Origin: JAKFWI01 sp035549875 | GTDB taxonomy: Bacteria; Pseudomonadota; Alphaproteobacteria; Caulobacterales; Aquidulcibacteraceae | Direction: 5' to 3' | Assembly (NCBI GenBank): GCA_035549875.1 | Contig: DASZPV010000014.1 | Span: 1 to 16,342 of the forward strand | Length of the DNA: 16,342 nucleotides | Shown here: positions 16,077-16,342 of the stretch, piece by piece | Numbering within the stretch: the first letter of the stretch is position 1 | Layout of the letters: each line of letters opens with the position of its first letter | Position numbers and translations under genes: made by a program | Notes under the pieces: generated by a model | What the model was told of the DNA's origin: nothing | Seen by the model: the letters and a program-made list of their open reading frames with translations, nothing else | Databases searched by the model: none

Positions 16077-16342
16077 GTGACGAAAGAGAGATGGATTTTC
16101 GAGCGCGCAACGGCGGCGCAAACGCGCCGCGAAGCCTTCGCGGATGGAAGGCTGGCGCCCGCGCGCGCACTTGTGGACGCGCATGCCGATCCGCGCGGAC
16201 TCGGAAAGGCGCCAATGCGGTCCAAGCCGGCATTTTTGGTTCTGTCGGCGGATCCACCCTGGATCTATGCCTTGGCGGCGGGTCTTAGCGCCCATGGTCC
16301 GGTCACCTGCATGCGCTTTTTCACGTGGCTCCAATATCAGCA
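16077..16342 (+). CDS. Probable glycosyltransferase, 3' end outside window
   Basis: The frame is open through the window end and shows KPAFLVLSADPPWIYALAAGLSAHG, which looks like the first beta-strand and glycine-rich turn of a GT-B glycosyltransferase, then PVTCMRFFTWLQYQ. The start is unresolved. GTG 16077 lies 36 bases after the flippase stop and gives a protein-like N-terminal stretch without Ser or Cys (KERWIFERATAAQTRREAFA), with GAAGGGA about 15 bases upstream. ATG 16215 has a better-spaced GGAAAGG and begins just before the conserved strand. TTG 16047 is also possible. Same strand and short gap suggest co-transcription with the flippase. Only the N-terminus is visible, so the family is a tentative call. 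Confidence 0.5.
   Translation, partial: MTKERWIFERATAAQTRREAFADGRLAPARALVDAHADPRGLGKAPMRSKPAFLVLSADPPWIYALAAGLSAHGPVTCMRFFTWLQYQ

Overview
The window looks like a chromosomal piece of a GC-rich alphaproteobacterium. The evidence is high GC at third codon positions, GTG starts, 4-base stop/start overlaps, and an RTX/Calx-beta/cadherin-type giant secreted protein of a kind common in that class. No marker fixes genus or family, so this placement is an inference.

Left part (1-2302): the 3' part of an ankyrin-repeat protein whose start lies before the window runs convergently, only 2 bases apart, into a minus-strand class I SAM-dependent methyltransferase. About 350 bases of non-coding DNA then separate the divergent methyltransferase and giant gene; this stretch holds a 12-base perfect palindrome.

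Centre (2303-8320): one 2005-residue gene. Its product carries a Calx-beta domain, a PQQ-type glucose/sorbosone dehydrogenase beta-propeller with conserved His, Asp and Arg-Asn active-site positions, three near-identical L-type (legume-like) lectin modules, five tandem-95/cadherin-like Ig modules of two types, a cadherin repeat, and a C-terminal RTX calcium-binding/type I secretion region. It reads as an exported, calcium-dependent, carbohydrate-anchored sugar oxidoreductase. This is the most unusual object in the window.

Right part (8430-16342): a surface-polysaccharide gene cluster. On the minus strand, in transcription order, are two paralogous GT4 glycosyltransferases, a NodB-type polysaccharide deacetylase and a polytopic membrane protein that may be the Wzy-type polymerase. 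The first three are joined by 4-base overlaps (ATGA, GTGA). The last is set off by an 80-base gap holding a perfect 9-bp hairpin. Divergently, after about 1 kb without a confident gene (possibly holding a decayed small gene), lie a Wzx-type flippase and the start of a further, probable glycosyltransferase. The likely logic is that glycosyltransferases build a lipid-linked repeat unit, the flippase moves it across the inner membrane, the polymerase joins units, and the deacetylase unmasks amino groups. The priming transferase, the export machinery, and the type I secretion system and PQQ synthesis genes needed by the giant protein are not in the window.

No rRNA, tRNA, CRISPR array, transposase or phage gene was seen.
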